From: Scylla paramamosain
Lineage: Eukaryota; Arthropoda; Malacostraca; Decapoda; Portunidae
Reading direction: 5' to 3'
Length of the DNA stretch: 64,000 nucleotides
Assembly (NCBI RefSeq): GCF_035594125.1
Contig: NC_087186.1
Coordinates: 2,209,728-2,273,727 of the forward strand
The position numbers and the translations under genes are program-made. The notes under the pieces are model-generated. The model was not told the origin of the DNA. It saw nothing but the letters and a program-made list of their open reading frames with translations, and did not search any database. This document shows, one piece after another, positions 60,833-64,000 of the stretch (position 1 is the stretch's first letter; each line of letters begins with the position of its first letter).

Positions 60833-61023
60833 GTAAGTAATTTTTTTCCTCAACATCCATATCAATTTGTATGAAAAAAATAAATAAATAAATAAATAAG
60901 ATAGCGAAAAATAGATGCTGACACGTTCATTCATAATCAATACACAATAAAACTTGCCTGTGCTGCAGCTTAGTATTTATTTCACTTATACACAAATAAT
61001 CCATTTACCTTCGTATGTTCTAG

Positions 61024-61106
61024 TGACTCTCATAGTTTCAGAGAGCTGTCGCCCTCCGAAACCAACCTCTCGGGTAGCGAAGGAGACTACATCGAACCAA
61101 AGGAAG
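61024..61106 (+). CDS. Secreted peptide gene, exon 3 (gene continues beyond window)
   Basis: Bounded by TATGTTCTAG and GTGAGT (61107-61112), this 83-base exon completes the split Asp codon of exon 2 and reads DSHSFRELSPSETNL then SGSEGDYIEPKE, ending one base into a codon. It is rich in Ser, Glu and Asp, like an acidic propeptide or spacer. No stop is reached, so at least one more exon must lie further right; from 61288 to the window end only LINE-A sequence is seen. Three exons with matching phases and consensus splice sites make chance unlikely. Confidence 0.55.
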
Positions 61107-61112
61107 GTGAGT

Positions 61113-61287
61113 CATAATTACACGTTCAGAATCTCTTGTAGCAAGAGTAATCATTTCCGCTCAAAGGATGATGTTTTGTGCTCATTGATTTTGATATATT
61201 GGTATCCTTTGTTAAGACTCATTAAATCAGAACTGTAAGACTTATGGATTAACACATATTATGAGACTTTGTGTGTGTGCAAGATAG
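61113..61287 (+). other. Intron 3 start, no feature
   Basis: Sequence between the exon 3 donor and LINE-A copy 16; no exon or element recognised. Confidence 0.5.
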
Positions 61288-62940
61288 GAAGTAGTAGATA
61301 CCTGCCGAAACGATAATTACTTCGTGGGGTCTGAAGCACTGGATCAGCTGGGTGCTTAAAACTTACCATAACCCAACTGTGTCCTTGCTGAACATTTCCC
61401 TTTTTATCTCACAAAACAAAGGGGAAGTCACTGCCTACCTTCTAAACACAACTCTCTTCCTTCATACAAAACTGCATGGACTTTACTTCACTGAAACCTC
61501 AACCTCATTTTTTTTTTTTCTCACTGAAACACAGGTGTTTCAGGTAACTGACAGTAAGTCCTTTTCTGTTCCTTCCTACTTCTGTATCCTCATTTTCAAT
61601 CCAAACCTGTATGTTTCATCTGTGTGCCCAACGACTTAACTTGCTCTCCTACCAACGCTCTTGAATCTTTCGAGAGTTCTTTTCCTAAGTAGAGCACATT
61701 CTGACTCCCTTCCCTTTTCCGAAGAGATCCATTCTTGGAGACCAGAATGTTCACCACCAACTTTGGCTCTCCTCTCCCTTCATTGATCATCCTGGTGAAT
61801 TAGTCTTCAACTTTGTAATCCTCGACGACCTAGGGCAACTAGTGCAACATCCTACTCTTATTCCTGACCGTCTTGGAGATACACCCAACATTCTTGACCG
61901 TTTCCTAACCTCAAATCCTTCTACTTCTTCTGTCTCCCTGTTTTCTCCGTTGGGCTCGTCCGATCATTATTTAATATCTGTATCTTGTCCTGTTGCTACA
62001 ATTCTTCCTCTGGATCTTACAAAGCGGAGATGCCTCTGGCGGTTTGCCTCTGCTAAATGGAAGAACCTGATAAGGTATTATGCTGATTTTCCTTGGAATG
62101 ACAATTATTCTTTGTCAGAGACCCGTCTCTGTGTGCTAAGCGCATAACAGAGGTAGTAGTCTCTGGCATGGAGTTATACTTTCATTATTCTTTCTCTCGA
62201 CCTACACCTTGTAAATCTTAGTTTGACACAAACTGTTGCTGTGCTATACATGATAGAGAGATGGCTCACAAAAGGTGGGCCTTTCAATCACTTGAATCTC
62301 ATGCGTTTTATATTTCGATCCGGAATCATGTCAAGTCTGTTCTCCAACTACCCAAAAATTTTGTTAATAATAGAATGTGTTAAAATCTTTCACTTTTTAA
62401 CTCCCCCCGTGAATTCTGGTATCTAGCCAAAAACATCTCAATTAACTTTGCTTCTCCATCTTTCCCTCCTTTATTTCAACCTGATGGCACCACTGCCATC
62501 TTATCTATTTATAAAGCTAAATTATTCGCAGAAACCTTTGCTAAAAAATTCAACTTTGCTCCACCCTCTCCTCCACTCTCTAATTACTTCATGCTATGCA
62601 TTAAAATCCTTCGTAGTGATGTGGCCTAAGCTCTCGGAGGAATTATTGACCTGAAGGGGTCTCTCATATTGTTCTCGAAAACTTGCACCTTGCGTAATGG
62701 AACTCTTTAACTTTTTTAACTTGCTTACATTCATTCTGTTCCTAAAAAAAAACAGCGACCGTTCTGATAACTCAAACTATAGTCCTACTATTTTAATTTG
62801 ATTTAATTTAGTGAAACCTTTGCTGATACCTTAGACATATCCAATTTTTAAATGAGTCTGGCTGAAGGCTTTAATTTCCAAACCAACCTATTGACAGTGT
62901 TGTTTCTTGGGGTTCTTTAATTTTTTTTTTTATTCATTAA
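61288..62940 (+). mobile_element. LINE-A copy 16 (old, with deletions)
   Basis: The 5' end is present (GTAGTAGATACCTGCCGAAACG), followed by leader, endonuclease (open piece 61842-62147) and linker, with large losses: part of the N-terminus near 61480 and most of RT after 62700, where only VPK-, DISN- and SGVS-type scraps remain. It ends near 62940. Confidence 0.8.
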
Positions 62941-62974
62941 GTTGAAAAGACTCCTGCCATAAGCATCAAAAATA

Positions 62975-63048
62975 AATAAAAAAAAAAAAAAGCTCACTGA
63001 GATGCTGGTCCCCGAACAAGGCCCGAAGCGATAGTAAAAAATTCGAGG
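62975..63048 (-). mobile_element. LINE-A 3' tail scrap, antisense
   Basis: AAAAAAGCTCACTGAGATGC to about 63048 matches the reverse of the LINE-A 3' untranslated region (AAATGCCCACTGAAATACCA) and lies between two plus-strand LINE-A pieces. Confidence 0.65.
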
Positions 63049-63109
63049 ATAACTTTTCTTCATTAACTTGTGCAACATTTGTGGTCTTAGATTATTTTAT
63101 TTATTTATT

Positions 63110-63140
<31 letters not shown>

Positions 63141-64000
63141 CTTTAGAACACCACCTTTCCTCTACTAAACCTCATCTTCTTTTCCTCACTGAAACACTGG
63201 TGTCTGAGGCTACTGACAGTACTCCCTTTTCTTTTCGCTCCTGTTTTCTCTATCCTCATTTTAAATCCAAAGCTTGATGTTGCGTTTATGTGCGCAACGA
63301 CTTAACCTACTCTGGTGCCCACGCACATGAGTATTCTGAGTTTTCCACCATCTGGCTACGACTACAGAGTCACTCTCAAACTAGATTTATCTGTGCTGTA
63401 TACCTCTCAAGTAACTCATCTGACTATAAGAAATTCTTTGACTAATTAAGTTTCAAAGTGGAGCACATTCTCTCTTCCCTTTTGCAGGGCTCTCCATTCT
63501 TGGAGACTTTAATGTTCACCACTAGTTATGGCTTTCTTCTCCCTTCATTGACCATGGTGGTGAACTAGCCTTCAGCTTTGCTATTCTCCACGACCTAGAG
63601 CAATTGGTGCAACACCCTACTCATCTTCCTGAATATCTCGGAGATATGCACAACATTCTTGACCTTTTCCTTATCTATAATCTTCTGCTTACGATTACCT
63701 TCTCTTTTTCGTTGGGCTCCTCCTATCACAGTCTCATATCTGTATTTTGTCCTGTTGCTCTAAGCACGCCTTAGAATCCCCCTAAGCGGAGGTGCCTCTA
63801 ACGTTTTGTTTCTGGTAGTTGGGGAGGGGCAAGGGGCCTGAGGAGGTATTTTGCTGATATTCCTCGGAATGACTATTCTTTCCGTGTCTAAGATTCGTCT
63901 CTGTGTCCCGAGCGCATAATAGAGGTGACAGTGTCTGGTATGGATACGTGCATTTCTCACTCTTTTTCTCGACCTAAACCTCCCAAACCTCAGTTTAACA
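63049..64000 (+). mobile_element. LINE-A copy 17 (endonuclease, runs off right edge)
   Basis: Starts at the [14 protein letters not shown] codons (CTTCATTAACTTGTGCAACA), is interrupted by a (TTTA)n expansion at 63091-63140, and continues through the endonuclease to the window end in broken frames. No long open frame. Confidence 0.85.

Overview
This window is eukaryotic, intron-rich and saturated with transposable elements and simple repeats. It carries 11 pure (AT)n tracts of about 100-260 bp, large (AAT)n arrays and many nested retrotransposons. The main LINE family, called LINE-A here, reads like endonuclease-reverse transcriptase proteins that I recall from swimming-crab and other decapod genomes. 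A decapod crustacean, probably a brachyuran crab, is therefore the best guess; that rests on memory and not on a search.

Host genes are few and hidden among the repeats. At the left edge (minus strand) are two exons of a trypsin-fold serine protease: 1-85 holds the CGRR...RIVGG activation site and 6762-6824 is the phase-matched upstream exon. The 6.7-kb intron between them holds a young Ty3/Gypsy element (506-6348). At the right (plus strand) a small gene can be read from a TATA/initiator pair near 57750 through three phase-compatible exons (57847-57885, 60789-60832, 61024-61106). It encodes a signal-peptide-bearing protein I do not recognise, and it continues past the window. A frameshifted ankyrin-repeat exon lies at about 15075-15385 (minus).

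Mobile elements, left to right: Gypsy (gag with a -1 frameshift signal, pol with an internal deletion); a 622-bp element with ~130-bp inverted repeats set between two (AT)n tracts (7501-8122); a LINE ORF1 remnant (9240-10310); LINE-A copies 1 and 2 (10443-14722); a CR1-like LINE-C (15870-19340); a microsatellite-rich block with two levels of tandem duplication (19395-22190); LINE-A copies 3-6 with a LINE-B fragment (22196-27897); LINE-D, with gag, endonuclease, RT and RNase H (27898-33240); a BED-finger hAT transposase relic (33500-35240); LINE-A copy 7 carrying a tRNA-derived SINE (36054-39554); a hAT element with inverted repeats and target duplication (40041-42769); LINE-A copy 8 (43583-45520); and a four-level nest from 45525 to 56560.

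In that nest LINE-B holds a LINE-A, which holds a second LINE-A, which holds a third, nearly complete LINE-A in the opposite orientation (49068-52366). Introns of the right-hand gene hold further LINE-A copies and an antisense LINE-E fragment.

Almost every element is broken by stops, frameshifts, truncation or later insertions. The exceptions closest to intact are the Gypsy gag and LTRs, the inner LINE-A and the hAT-2 ends.
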